Shown here: positions 1 to 11,097 of the stretch, one piece after another
Numbering within the stretch: the first letter of the stretch is position 1
How the letters are laid out: each line of letters opens with the position of its first letter
From: Pollenia angustigena
Lineage: Eukaryota > Arthropoda > Insecta > Diptera > Polleniidae
Assembly: GCA_930367215.1 (NCBI GenBank)
Contig: OV884057.1
Span: 104,991,284 to 105,055,283, forward strand
DNA length: 64,000 bases
Direction: 5' to 3'
Notes under the pieces: model-generated
The model's input: only the letters and a program-made list of their open reading frames with translations
The model's database searches: none
Told to the model about the DNA's origin: nothing
Made by a program: the position numbers and the translations under genes

Positions 1-535
1 TTAATTAATGTCGATTAATCGAACTTTTTTTTTTATTTAAATTAAATAAAAGCTTAGAATTTTATTCATAAGATTTTAGTGATTTTATGCAAAATGTAGG
101 AAAGTTAAAAAATGTTGTATCCATAGCCCTGATTGTAATTAATCTCAATGTTTATTTAGAACCCTGTTGAGTACTCATAGTATTTTAAAAATGTATTTTA
201 TGTTCTTATTGAACAAATCTTTAAAAAACAACTGTATCACCTGTATTCTTTTTAAATCAAACGTTATTCGGGTGAAAAACTCAAAAAAACTTACGAATTG
301 ATTTACATATCGATGGCGAAACTCGATTTTTTAAAAAAAGCTTTTTTTGTTTATTCTGATAGCTTATGCCACATGTATCTTGAAATTTTTAAGGGGCTGT
401 AGTACAACATTTGCTGGATATTTTTATTAAAAGTTGCATAATAAATTTTTTTATCTAAAATTTTAGGGATTTTATTAAGATTTTTTCTTCCCCTGTAAAC
501 ATAACATTCGAGTTAGGCCTTTTTTATGTTAAGCC
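1..535. other. AT-rich flank, no gene; possible left part of a decayed hAT element
   Basis: There is no credible coding region here. A palindrome, TCGATTAATCGA, lies near base 12, and a matching ATCGATTAATCGA occurs near 5040 next to a hAT-like end. The two sites may be subterminal parts of one old hAT element later split by the MITEs between them. This is inference only. Confidence 0.3.
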
Positions 536-1108
536 CAGGGTTAAGAAAATACACACATCATACACACAATGTACTGTTCAAAAGCCACCAGCACATAATT
601 TTATTTACATAACAATTTTGTGTGTTTGAAAATTTTAAACGGTGCCGAACACAACCACGATTTTGTTTTGTTTTAATATTTGGTTGCGTACACGGGCATG
701 TGTAGTTCTCGTATTTTAAGATCGAAACACATTTTAACCACACATAAACGGTTGTAACTAAGGTCGTGTACGTGTATGACAAAAAAAGTACATGTACGAT
801 AGAGGGGTTCGATACTTTAAGGTCGTGTATGTTTAAAAAATAAGAACATGAAAGATATACATGTTCGATTGCAGGTTCGAATGTAGCTATACTTTAAGTT
901 CGTGTGCGGAAAAAATAAAGCACATGAACGACAGAAAGGTTCGATTATAGCTATACTTAAAGTTCGTGTGCGGAAAAAATAAAGCACATGCATGACAGAA
1001 AGGTTCGATTAAAGCTATACTTGACTTTGTGTAAAGTACATGTGCAATAGACAGGTTCGATTTTTATTTCGTGTTCATCTTAAAATTAGAATATTATACA
1101 TTACCGAT

Positions 1109-1418
1109 AGGGCTGCCAGGTAATTTTTTTCCTTGTCCCCGAAAATTAAAAAAAATCCCCAAACTAAAAAACAAAACCTTAAAAAATTTTATATTGTTTT
1201 TTTTTTTTTGATTTTTTTTTCTGACCAAATAAAACCAAAAACAATTGTTTATTAAAATAAATAAAAGCAGTTATAGTAAAAATTAAATTAATTAAACAAA
1301 GAAAATAAAATAAAATGAATAAAAAAAAAGAAAATAATTCATAAGCAAAAATTAAATAGTGACATTATTGAAATATTAGAAATTGGGGATAAGGCTTAAA
1401 ATAAAACTGGGAACCCTG
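1109..1418. repeat. Possible small TIR insertion in the core of the hAT-type MITE
   Basis: The segment starts AGGGCTGCCAGGTAATTTTT and its right end, reverse-complemented, reads CAGGGTTCCCAGTTTTATTT, an imperfect terminal repeat. The interior is extremely A/T rich with no frame. I could not find a target duplication, so this may simply be the core of the host MITE. Confidence 0.3.
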
Positions 1419-1842
1419 TCAAAAGTTGCTATGTAGTACATATTAGTTTTTTGAAAAACTTTTTTCAAGCAAACACACATATTAAAATAGAACCTGTCTA
1501 TTGCACATGTACTTTTTTTTATCGTACACAAAGTTAAAGTATAGCTTTAATCGAACCTTTCTGTCATGCATGTGCTTTATTTTTTCCGCACACGAACTTT
1601 AAAGTATAGCTATAATCGAACCTTTCTGTCGTTCATGTGCTTTTTTTTCCGCACACGAACTTAAAGTATAGCTACATTCGAACCTGCAATCGAACATGTA
1701 TATCTTTCATGTTCATATTTTTTAAACATACACGACCTTAAAGTATCGAACCCCTCTATCGTACATGTACTTTTTTTGTCATACACGTACACGACCTTAG
1801 TTACAACCGTTTATGTGTGGTTAAAATGTGTTTCGATCTTAA

Positions 1843-2733
1843 AGCTAAGATCCCACTATCGGCTCAAATAGCACAATCTGTGACGATTTTTATTGTGCTG
1901 TATCGGCGCACATTAAACAACATTGCACAATTTATTCTTGGGTGTTCCCATTATCGTCGCACATTGTGAGAATTTTTTTCGGTTCATATCGGCCAAAACT
2001 CAATTGCGACAATAATCGGTACAATGCGGTCACACTATCGTGTTATTTGGGCCAATTTAATCATATGTTTTGGTTTACTTGTTTGTTGCCGACAAAATTT
2101 TACTTTAAAAATTCGCAAAATTCTCCGTTTGAATATTCCTTTATTAGTTTCCTACAATTTTAAATAATATATTAATATAAAATTAAAAATGTATTCAATT
2201 TTATTCAAACTTACTGCACTTGTTTTTTTTTTTTTGTAATTGTTGTTCTGTAAACAGATGTTTACAAAGCAGGGATGGCAACATCGATACAACAGCAATG
2301 TTTTCGTTAAAGCAAATTGTTTTCTTTCATTTAACAGTACAAATGTACTATGTATTTAACTTTTTAATACATAAATAATAGATAAAACAAATGTAATTTT
2401 GGTACAATTAAGCTCAAAGAAGTAAAATTTTAGTAGCCAGTTGGTGCACTTTAAAAAAATTCGTTTTGCCATCCCTTGTATCGGCGCTGATTGGCGACTG
2501 CGATCGGCACACAAGTGGCCGATAAAAATCGGTACATATTAAACAATTTGATTGCTCCACATTGTGCAAAAGAGTGTTCACATTATCGGCGCATCAAGGT
2601 TAATTTTGATTGTCCGCAGGCAGCACAATTTCGGCACAGATTGTCGCAAATTTAAAAATATTGACCGTTCACACTATCGGCACATGAAATAAGACAAAAA
2701 TTGGTACATTGCGCCGATAGTGGGATCTTAGCT
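1843..2733. mobile_element. PIF/Harbinger-like MITE nested in a hAT-type MITE
   Basis: This 891-bp element has perfect 21-bp terminal inverted repeats beginning AGCTAAGATCCCACTATCGG. TAA flanks both sides (1840-1842 and 2734-2736), and removing the element plus one TAA restores the sequence of the undisrupted arm seen at about 4363-4375. A 3-bp TAA duplication suits PIF/Harbinger, though a TTAA reading cannot be fully excluded. The interior repeats short motifs such as GCACATTGTGC and ATCGGCGCA in both orientations and has no transposase. Confidence 0.8.
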
Positions 2734-2986
2734 TAAAATACGAGAACTACACATGCCCGTGTACGCAACCAAATATTAAAACAAAACAAAATCGTGGTTG
2801 TGTTCGGCACCGTTTAAAATTTTCAAACACACAAAATTGTTGTGTAAATGAAAATATGTTGTGTTGCTTTAAACTGTGTTTGTTTACATTTATGTGCGAG
2901 ATTTTTATACAGTGTGTGTATTTTTCTGAAGCCTGGTTAAGCCAACGAAATATAAATCATATCATGAAACTAGGTAATGTTGTTAT

Positions 2987-4566
2987 CAGGGTTAAGAAAA
3001 TACACACATCATACACACAATGTACTGTTCAAAAGCCACCAGCACATAATTTTATTTACATAACAATTTTGTGTGTTTGAAAATTTTAAACGGTGCCGAA
3101 CACAACCACGATTTTGTTTTGTTTTAATATTTTTCCATGCAAATTAGTATTTTAATAATTTATCAGAAATCCAGGTATATTATGAATAAAATAAGACAAG
3201 AGATCAGTAAACAAAATGTTAACTAGACGTGATTGAATAAACTATTTGGATTCAGCACGCTAAAGTGAATTAAAATCACATAATCAAGTTCTCTAGATCG
3301 ATTTTTTTTTTGCCGAGCAGTGTTAATAAAACATTAATATTTTTTAAAAGCCTTTTCTGATATTTCAGGAAAATTAAAGTAATATAATTTCAAATATACA
3401 CGGAACGAATTATTTACTTAATCACCAGAAAATATGTCTTGAACCTCGAAAATTTTGCACTATTCTCGTCCAAGCCAAAAATTTCTTATTGTATATAAAC
3501 ATGTGTTTGCCTGGTTTAATCAAAAAGTTATGACTCAAAGCGAACTAAATTTATTTTAATTCTATAGTAACTTAAATCAAGTTTTCGTTGCCTAAATTTG
3601 TTCCATAAAAACGTATAGCACAAGTTAGTTAAAAAAAAAAAACTTAATATAAAAAAATAAGAACCTTTTGATTGATTTGTTAACATGTCGATCCAAATAA
3701 AAACTAATTGAATCAAACCAAGTTTTCTTGAGCATTTTCTGAAAAATTTAAAGAAATCTATTTTAAAATCAGACTAATATTAATAAGTGCTTCTTGAAAT
3801 GTTTGATCATAGACCAAAAACGTGAATTTTTTAATCATGAAAAACTGTTTCTTTATTTAATACGAACAAAACAAGTTAAAATCAGTTATTTATTTTTTGA
3901 TTTTCTTGTTTTAAGAAACGAAATGGATTTCTTTAGAAAATAAACTTCTTTCCTTGTATAAAATGTAAAGTATTTACAAAACGGAAACAAATTTTGGTTT
4001 AATGTGTCTTGATTTTAACGTATGCAAATAAAAGTACAAAAATCTTAGGTATCAATAAAAGCGCTTATTTAGCGCTCTTTTTAAAAAAAGCGCTAAAGAA
4101 AAAATATGCGCCTTTTCAACAGTTAAAAGGCGCTAAATCTAGCGCCAAAGGCGCTAAATTGGCAACTCTGCCTTTCTGTCGTTCATGTGCTTTATTTTTT
4201 CCGCACACGAACTTAAAGTATAGCTACATTCGAACCTGCATATTTTTTAAACATACACGACCTTAAAGTATCGAACCCCTCTATCGTACATGTACTTTTT
4301 TTGTCATACACGTACACGACCTTAGTTACAACCGTTTATGTGTGGTTAAAATGTGTTTCGATCTTAAAATACGAGAACTACACGTGCCCGTGTACGCAAC
4401 CAAATATTAAAACAAAACAAAATCGTGGTTGTGTTCGGCACCGTTTAAAATTTTCAAACACACAAAATTGTTGTGTAAATTAAAATATGTTGTGTTGCTT
4501 TAAACTGTGTTTGTTTACATTTATGTGCGAGATTTTTATACAGTGTGTGTATTTTTCTGAAGCCTG
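2987..4566. mobile_element. hAT-type MITE, copy 2 with an unrelated core
   Basis: It has the same ends as the element at 536-2935 and a perfect 8-bp target duplication GTTGTTAT (2979-2986 and 4567-4574). The left arm is only about 145 bp (to 3131) and the right arm runs from about 4169. Between them, 3132-4168 shares nothing obvious with copy 1 and includes a cluster of AGCGCT/GCGCTAAA words at 4060-4155. No coding sequence is recognised. Confidence 0.85.
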
Positions 4567-4625
4567 GTTGTTATTGTATTTATCATTTTTTAAATTACAT
4601 ATGAATACATATATATTTTTACCAT

Positions 4626-5141
4626 TTGCGTAAGTGTCACAATATTACCATTGAAAACGGTGTAGTGGAAGATAATCCAACGACATCAAAAAATGCCGAA
4701 CATGGTCCAATGGAAAAATACATAAAGAGAGACAGCGGTTGTTCTGTCGAAAAAATTGTATGCAGAAGTTTAGCTGAAGATAGTAGGTCTGCCAGCGCCA
4801 AAGTAATATCGGATTATTAAGGATTTAATGGTTTTACGATGCCTTTAAGTAATAAAACGTATGGAGTTTAGATAACCATTTTTACGCATCAAAAAAAAAA
4901 AAAAAGAGTTCATAGCGGATTTGAAAAAAATAAAGAAGAAAATGGAAGAATTTCCATAGTTGTAGATGAATGGGCGGATGTAACTTATTTAAAATACTTA
5001 TTTTTTTTGTAAAAATAGTTTTTTTATTCGTAATCCTCATCGATTAATCGAATAATTTTATAGATTTAGATCAAACGAACTAAAACAATTATTTGAATTA
5101 TTCGAACAAAGTTGAAATAAGAATAATTGACAACTCTAGTA
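4626..5141 (+). pseudogene. Decayed hAT transposase remnant
   Basis: Short frames in this stretch include a block translating as RISIVVDEWADVTYLKY (about 4945-5000), like the D-x-W-T strand around the first catalytic aspartate in hAT transposases. The segment ends with TTGACAACTCTAG, whose complement CTAGAGTTGTCAA resembles hAT termini of the CAGAGTTGCCAA type. Frameshifts, stops and a run of A (4890-4905) break the frame. The assignment rests on these two motifs only. Confidence 0.4.
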
Positions 5142-5479
5142 TTTACCCATCATGGTCTGAACCCAATGGCGCTGATAATGCTTTTCCATTACTGGAAGAC
5201 CTCACAATTAAACAAGAAAAGGCATTTCCAATGACATGTGTACTCCTGGAATTACAGGAAGCCCATCTTGACTTAAAATAATAAAGTTATTTATTTATTT
5301 GATAAACACCTATGGCAAAAAAGTCATATTTGAAATTAGGGGAGTATAGTTATGGCTTCTGTTGTTTCCTTTTTTTATCTTGGAGCGATTGCGATAGTAA
5401 AAAACGCGTTCCTAGTGTTTGAAAATCCTCTTTTGACAAGTTTAATTCACGATTTCATAGTTAAATATTCGTAACACCT
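5142..5479. other. Unassigned AT-rich stretch
   Basis: A 62-codon frame on the plus strand (5093-5281) crosses into this stretch but matches no family I know. Nothing else is supported. Confidence 0.3.
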
Positions 5480-5720
5480 ATAGAATTAAAACTCAGATTT
5501 AAATCTTCTTCTTCATTATCTGATGTTGCTCTTAATGCTAGGGGTTTCGCTTTGGGATTGGAGATCAATTGATTAATATCCGAATAAATAACATAGCCAT
5601 TTTTTTCCGCTGTGGATTTTGGTCATGCAGATATAGCAATCAGTCATATGATCAATTGGATCCCCCAATTCAAATGTCTCACCGAATGACAAATACTCCT
5701 CCATTTCCTGACCAAATTAA
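5480..5720 (-). pseudogene. Fragment of an unrecognised transposon-type protein
   Basis: Two minus-strand pieces in different frames read as EEYLSFGETFELGDPIDHM followed by DCYICMTKIHSGKK, then SDNEEEDLNLSFN. The CYIC pair resembles a zinc-binding segment that I recall from abundant, poorly annotated transposon-derived proteins in arthropods. The family name is not known to me, and the frame is interrupted. Confidence 0.25.
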
Positions 5721-6480
5721 GTAAATTTTACAAAACATGTAGAATAAAATATGTATCGGGTTCATGAAGTTTATAAGATTCAAAAAAGATGTTGGTCAAC
5801 TCTCTTCGGACACTTCGGACAAAACAAAATCTTTTCAAGTTTAAAGTTGTGTAGCTCAATCTTGTTCAATTTAGTTCAACAGTTCTCGAGATTTTTTGAA
5901 ATACCAAAACAACTGCAGAAAAACACGATTTTCGCGTATATCTCAAAAACGCTTCTTGAGAAAAGCAAATGAATGACATATTCGTGTTCAGCAGCCCCAA
6001 TTTAGCTTAGAAAATATCTCATTTTTGAGGTTCTTTTTTTGTGGCATCAATCGTAAAAAAGTAAAGTTATTTTGTTGCCACTGCAGGGACCATAATATGT
6101 TTTTTAGTTTTCAGTAAAAGCTATGATCATTAAATATTCGATAATATATTTTAAAAGGTTGAGCTTCACCGAAATCCTCTAGCTCGAAATACTTTAAGTG
6201 ATGGTGGCCACACTCGTGTAAGGAAAAAAGATTCCGCAGGACTTATCCAAATAAAAGGGCATATGTGAACAGAAATCCTAATGGGAAAAATTTTCATCAG
6301 GTAATGACACGACACAAAATAAAGAATAAGAATTGATTTATTATTATTGTTCATAATAAATATATGTATGAAGATTCAATGAATATTAAAAAAAAAAAAA
6401 ATACATGATAAGACTTTATGTATAGATTTGAACTGACTCGAACTTTTAAATGCAAAGTTTTAGGTTTAATGTAAAAGTCC
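5721..6480. other. No gene seen downstream of the FERM gene
   Basis: This is AT-rich sequence past the 3' end of the minus-strand host gene. Small frames at 5751-5972 and 6166-6354 have no family resemblance and are judged chance. Confidence 0.4.
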
Positions 6481-6481
6481 T

Positions 6482-6491
6482 TTTATTTATT
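6482..6491 (-). terminator. Overlapping AATAAA polyadenylation signals
   Basis: On the minus strand, AATAAATAAA lies about 35 bases past the stop codon of the FERM gene. This is the expected position for a cleavage/polyadenylation signal with a very short 3' UTR. More distal signals could also be used. Confidence 0.65.
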
Positions 6492-6525
6492 ATGTTCAAG
6501 CATAAAAAGAGTTGGAGACAACGTT

Positions 6526-7456
6526 TTAAGTTTTACGTGCAACTTTCTGTAGAATATACTCCTTAAGCGGTTGATAATACTGATAACGTAAGCTAATCAT
6601 CTCTGGAAGATTTCTGATCTGCTCGAACAGATCTGAGTCAGATTCAAGAACAATTATGGCGGATATTACCATTGCAATAACGACGAACACAACTGATGGA
6701 ATGAATGCATTAATGAAATGAAATTTGCGTACACTTTTGGCACTATTGGTATATTGGTTATCAGACGATGGGTCCTTGGAAGTCTTTGATGGCATATAGT
6801 TAGAATTTGCTGTTGTTCTGTTAGTTTGCGGTTGTTGAAAGTAAGTATTTGGTATATTTTCCAAATTTCTCGGTGAAATTGAACTTTCACCATCGTATGC
6901 ATTAAAAGTTGCTGATTCAGGTGATGAGTATAACATTGAATCCTCTGATTTCAAGTAGAAATTTGATAAATCCGCACTACCACAATTATTTAGGTTGATG
7001 TTTTCAAAATTAGATGACGCTCGCATTCGCGCCTCCTCAGATACCGGTTCGAGATTGCCGGATACCTCATAGCCTATGTTTTGGGTAAACGCAATGTTAT
7101 TTAGACTATCTGTTGGTACCATAGTACAGTTGCCTAACGGTTCAGACATTGTTGAGCGAGGTAAACTGCTATAGCCTGAATGTAAATTTAAATTTTTTAA
7201 ATCGTTTGAAGCTATGTATGTATTTCTCAATAGTTTACGTATTTGTGCTAGATCACCCTGTGGACTGGACGGCGTTGCTGGTACACTGCTGGCTTTTCGC
7301 TTACTTGTCGATGAATGTGTTAACTTTTGTTCCCGAAGCGCATTTATACTCTCCGTTAGTATTTCACGTTCCGTTCGCCCAGTATACTTAAACTTAGTTC
7401 CCCAGGAAAAAAATCCACCTCCAGAGACTACCGCTGCATGTTGACTATTAGGAAGC
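6526..7456 (-). CDS. CG5022: FERM-domain protein (FRMD3/FRMD5-like), terminal exon
   Basis: This is the last coding exon of the only host gene seen. It opens after a TTGTAG acceptor and its first base completes a Thr codon begun in the exon at 7633-7545. The start encodes GGGFFSWGTKFKYTGRTERE, the end of the FERM F3 lobe and the start of the FERM-adjacent region, which in FRMD3/FRMD5 proteins reads as a G-S/T-K/R-F-R/K-Y-S/T-G motif. A long Ser/Asn-rich linker follows, then one hydrophobic helix (INAFIPSVVFVVIAMVISAI, about residues 268-288 of this frame) and a short basic tail ending in RKT. FRMD family members link membrane proteins to cortical actin, and the C-terminal helix suggests membrane anchoring. 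The symbol is from recall of the Drosophila orthologue and was not searched. Confidence 0.88.
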
Positions 7457-7544
7457 CTACAATAATTCAAATGAATACATATGTACATATATTAAAAAAA
7501 AAAAAGAAAAAATTTAATATTACAGTCGATATATTAATGCTTAC

Positions 7545-7633
7545 GTAAAAAATAACATTTGTTCAATGGCACATCTCCAAAGATATCTGCATGTCACGTT
7601 TGAGGAGCATTTAAATCCAATAGTATGTTTTTT
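7545..7633 (-). CDS. CG5022: FERM-domain protein, penultimate exon (89 bp)
   Basis: This short exon is too small for an ORF scan. On the minus strand it follows a TTTATTTAG acceptor and ends at AC|GTAAGC. It encodes KKHTIGFKCSSNVTCRYLWR and then CAIEQMLFF, the last strand and helix of the FERM F3 lobe, where family members have a conserved LW-(K/R)-C motif. It enters in phase 0 from the exon at 55812-55433 and leaves with two bases of a Thr codon finished by the next exon. The intron to the next exon is only 88 bp (7457-7544). The match in motif, phase and splice sites together makes this assignment firm. Confidence 0.88.
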
Positions 7634-8588
7634 CTAAATAAAAAAAATTATATTTATCTTAATTAATTTATAGGAATTCAAATTTGCAAAAGATGTGGAA
7701 ATAAATTCAAAACATTGGAAGCTATCTGCTTCTAAAAAATCGTTTGTAGGCGAACGTTTTTATTATATTTAGCTTTATTACCAAAGCCACAGGGGGTCTT
7801 AAAAAAAACAAGTAAGAGTGCTACACCCTTATATATTCCCTTCACCGTGCACATTGGTTGCGCCCATACGACAAAAATAAAAGTAAAATATCCTAATATA
7901 TTGGGCTTGTAGCGAAACAATTAGTCGCTAATGTCATCAAATGTCTCTTTACTGAATTTGTTTTGATAATTTCTAACGGTAATTTCGATACATATGTAAA
8001 CAACTAAAGTGTGAATTTGCGTAGAAGTAAAAAGTTAATTAAACGAACTAGGGAAACAAAGTGAAACTTTAGTTTTTAAAATACATTTAATAAAAGTGCC
8101 CGACTAAAATTATTAAAATGGAAATTAGTGTTAATGATATTGGCATTGTTTTAATGAAATAATAAGTAAATAAATTGTGTTGTGGTTATAGTAAAATACA
8201 GATTTTGTTTTACATGGGTTGCTAATCTTCGTAAAAATTATTTAGAGTTTTAGTTAGTTTCCCAATCGAAGCCAATGACCATTTTGGTTTGTAAATGCTA
8301 ACACATGTATGTAGTTTTATGTAATATTTAATTCAAGTGCAGATTTTTGCAGTTTTTGTTATATATATTCAATATACTACCTCAACCTCTTTATTTAATG
8401 TGTTTTTTAGAATTTGTGATGTATGTCGTTTGGTTTAATAAGAGTGAAGTTTTTGTTGTTATTGAAAAGTATTTTTTTTTTTATATATTTTTTTTAATTC
8501 TTATCATAGAAACGTCCCGTCAATGCACACATAGTTTTCTAAATCTGAACAGAAAATACATGTTGAACACAAATTGCAACTGACTATG
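7634..8588. other. Start of the 47.8-kb intron; truncated muscoid repeat
   Basis: This is intron sequence of the minus-strand FERM gene. Around 7806-7850 the words AACAAGTAAGAGTGCTACAC and TATATTCCCTTCACC match one end of the dispersed repeat seen at 56520 and 57977. The rest is AT-rich without features. Confidence 0.45.
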
Positions 8589-8990
8589 GTTGACGGTAAA
8601 GTTTGCAACGCATTAAGCCAAACGTCATCTGCTTAATGTTACATATGTAGAGCAAAACCGAAAGGGATGAATGATATAGCAAAATGTTTACAAAAAGTGG
8701 TGCACAAAGAAAATTATGAGTTTGGATTGTCACCCTTACATTTATATATTCGCTTCTTCGAGTATTTCATCCACGTTGCTTATAGATTAGGTATAAATAA
8801 ATGGCAAATTAGATCAACAGATGAAAAGAATAAATTTATGGAAAGAAAAAGAGAAATTCAAAGCAAGTTTAGATTGGAGATGGGTTTGTTAGTAGACAAG
8901 CCTAAACCAGGGGGTAGTGGAACGTCAAAGGATGGCAACACCGCAAGACGATTTTTTAATAATCCTGCACTCACAATATTCTGTACGTAA
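8589..8990 (+). pseudogene. Fragment of a transposase-like protein with a KPGGSGTS-x-DGNTARRFF motif
   Basis: One frame runs 134 codons with a single stop (8634-8636). It begins KVCNALSQTSSA, then CYICRAKPK (a zinc-type Cys pair), then SPLHLYIRFFEYFIHVAYRL, a K-rich helix, GLLVDKPKPGGSGTS and DGNTARRFF. I recall this module from transposon-derived proteins in many arthropods. The order Cys-x2-Cys, amphipathic helix, K/R-rich helix, G-x-N-x-AR-(R/K) also resembles the zinc-binding/insert part of Transib/RAG1-type recombinases. That second comparison is tentative. No catalytic residues are included and no ends were found, so it is dead. Confidence 0.45.
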
Positions 8991-9088
8991 AATTAACTGA
9001 AATTGTAATATAAAATAAATGAAAATTTAATTAAAAACCGGTCTACTTATTTTTCATTTATTTTTAACAAAAAGTTCATTTAATTTTT

Positions 9089-9285
9089 ACTGTCAAAAAT
9101 TCAACACCATATTCCGTAAAATCAAATAAATATTCAGTTATTTTGTAAAATTTTATTGTCAAAAATTCAACACCATATTCAGTAAAAACAATTAAATATT
9201 CAGTTATTTTTTAAAATTTTACTGTCAAAAAATTGACCCCATATTTAGTAAAAACAATTAAATATTCAGTTATTTTATTAAAATT
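9089..9285. repeat. 66-bp tandem repeat, three copies
   Basis: Units start at about 9089, 9155 and 9221 with the core ACTGTCAAAAATTCAACACC followed by ATTCAGTTATTTT. Copies 2 and 3 are closer to each other than to copy 1. It is non-coding. Confidence 0.75.
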
Positions 9286-9617
9286 ATGAAACAGAACTGG
9301 GGCTGAACGTTTTTTTACATGCAGTTTGACATAAAATTATGCCAGAGAATGCGGTCGAAAAATAAAATCAATTTTATTTTGAGGACGTTTTTTCTAATGC
9401 TCTCACATATAGACACTTATTCTCTTAACAATGATACCATCCCAACAAAAACTTTACTTTAAATCCTACTTTTAATGACTTCAAGAATTCATTACTTTGT
9501 AGCTTTATTCGCCACTTTTTGGATTATTAGTTATATATTAAATAATAACTTTATTATTATATCTTAAATATACAGAAAAATTTAAATTTTCATTATGACA
9601 ATAAAAATGTCATTATA

Positions 9618-11060
9618 CAGTAGTTTTGACTTAGCTGCACAATCTCTTTGCAGGATTTTTTGTGCAGGTAAATCAAAAATGCAGTTATCTTAAATGCATT
9701 TACCTGCCTTAATGTGCAGGTACAAAATTGTGGTTACCTGCACAAAAGTGCAGCTAAAGTAAAATGTTCGATTTAAGAGTAGAATACAAAAATTATTTTA
9801 TTAATACATAAATTAATATTTTATTAAAATTTTAATTCAATTTCAATCGTCTAGGAGCTTACTGGGAATCTCACAAAGAGTCTTTTTGATCGTCGACAAA
9901 CTCATTTTTTAATTGTAGACAATTTCTCGCACGGAAAAAACTGTTACACGTGCTGATTCGTATGAGAGATTCTTCCATAACGCAGCGAAAAACGCTTATA
10001 TTAATCGTAAAGGGAATCCTTTATGATGTATGTATAGATTATCTAACGAGCCTTTCAAAAAGCATGCTAAGAGTCGTATGAGACTCATGTAGGTATTATT
10101 TTACAACTTGTGCAATGCTCACCCGTATCACTAAGCTACCTTAATAAGGGCATCAGGCGTATTTTTCATGCCAAAACTTCTAATTTGCATACAATTTCTA
10201 TAAAACAAACCTTTAGGTCGCGAAATCAACACCATCCTGTCGGAAAATCCTTTTTTACAGATCCTTAGGCCGGTTTGTTTCATTAAAATTGTATTGGCAA
10301 TATCATTTTCATACTTCAAAAACTGTCTTATTTAGGTAGCTCAGTAATTGTTATACGACTCTTACAGAGAGTCCCAAAAGGTTCATTCCAAGATTAAAAG
10401 ACGAGCGTGTCAAAAAATTAATAAAAATATAATAAATTAAAAAAAGATTTAGATGCTTTTGTTACTCGTCAGATAATCACCAGAAGATTCTTTCAGGAGT
10501 TGTATATTAAACATAATCGTCTAACAAACAGCCTATGCTAGCTGGAAAATAATAGATCATTTTATACATGTATGTATGTTTATTTAATATTAAAGAAACA
10601 TTAACAAAACAATGAGAATTAACAAAGAACATAAAATGATAGCGATTTATATTTTTATTAACAGCTTAAATTGGATGTTTATGTGTAAAAGTGGCCACCA
10701 TATATTTTTATGTGTGCAGCTAACTTTGATGTTTTGTATGAAAATATTTTAAAGCTGCCCAAAAATATGAAAAATGTGCAGGTATACAAAATGCACGTAA
10801 AAAAGGATTTTGAAGAATAATTCCAGAAAATATGTATTTTAGGCAGTTAAGTCAAAGTGCAGCTAAATTTGATATTTTGTATGAAAATAATTTTAAGATG
10901 CCAAAAATTTTGTGCATTTATCTTAAATGTGCAGGCATAGAAAGTGCACTTAAAAAAGGAATTTGTATGGAATTAGAAAGAATAATTCCAAAAATGATCA
11001 ATTTTGTGCAGTTAAGTCAAAAGTGCACGTAAACAAAAGGCAGTTAAGTCAAAACTACTG
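9618..11060. mobile_element. pogo-like (Tc1/mariner superfamily) non-autonomous element
   Basis: The left end CAGTAGTTTTGACTTAGCTG and the reverse-complemented right end CAGTAGTTTTGACTTAACTG differ by one base and are flanked by TA on both sides (9616-9617, 11061-11062). The end resembles the pogo terminus CAGTATAATTCGCTTAGCTG, which I quote from memory. Subterminal regions repeat GTGCAGGTA and GCAGCTAAATTTGAT motifs at both ends (9640-9760 and 10700-11045). The 1.44-kb interior has no transposase. A block at about 9850-10400 with GACTC/GAGTC words in both orientations may be a further insertion. Confidence 0.75.
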
Positions 11061-11097
11061 TAGTAAAAAAACCTGGTTTTTTAATACAAAAACTACA

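Larger units (their letters stand above)
536..2935. mobile_element. hAT-type MITE, copy 1 (interrupted by a nested MITE)
   Basis: The left end is CAGGGTTAAGAAAATACACA and the reverse-complemented right end is CAGGCTTCAGAAAAATACAC. The element is flanked by a perfect 8-bp target duplication GTTAAGCC (528-535 and 2936-2943), as expected for the hAT superfamily. Long inverted arms (about 536-1075 and 1490-1842 plus 2737-2935) carry repeated subterminal blocks such as GTTCGTGTGCGGAAAAAATA and CATGTACGATAGAGGGGTTC. There is no transposase reading frame, so it would have to move in trans. A second MITE (1843-2733) sits in the right arm. The arms are shared with the element at 2987-4566. Confidence 0.85.

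Noticed and set aside
4009..4483. Plus-strand frames of 85 and 60 codons in the hAT-type MITE
   Set aside because: They fall in the MITE arm; the same translation occurs from the inverted arm at 558-782, showing that they are repeat DNA and not genes.
7149..7444. Two plus-strand frames of 76-80 codons
   Set aside because: They are antisense shadows of the FERM terminal exon.
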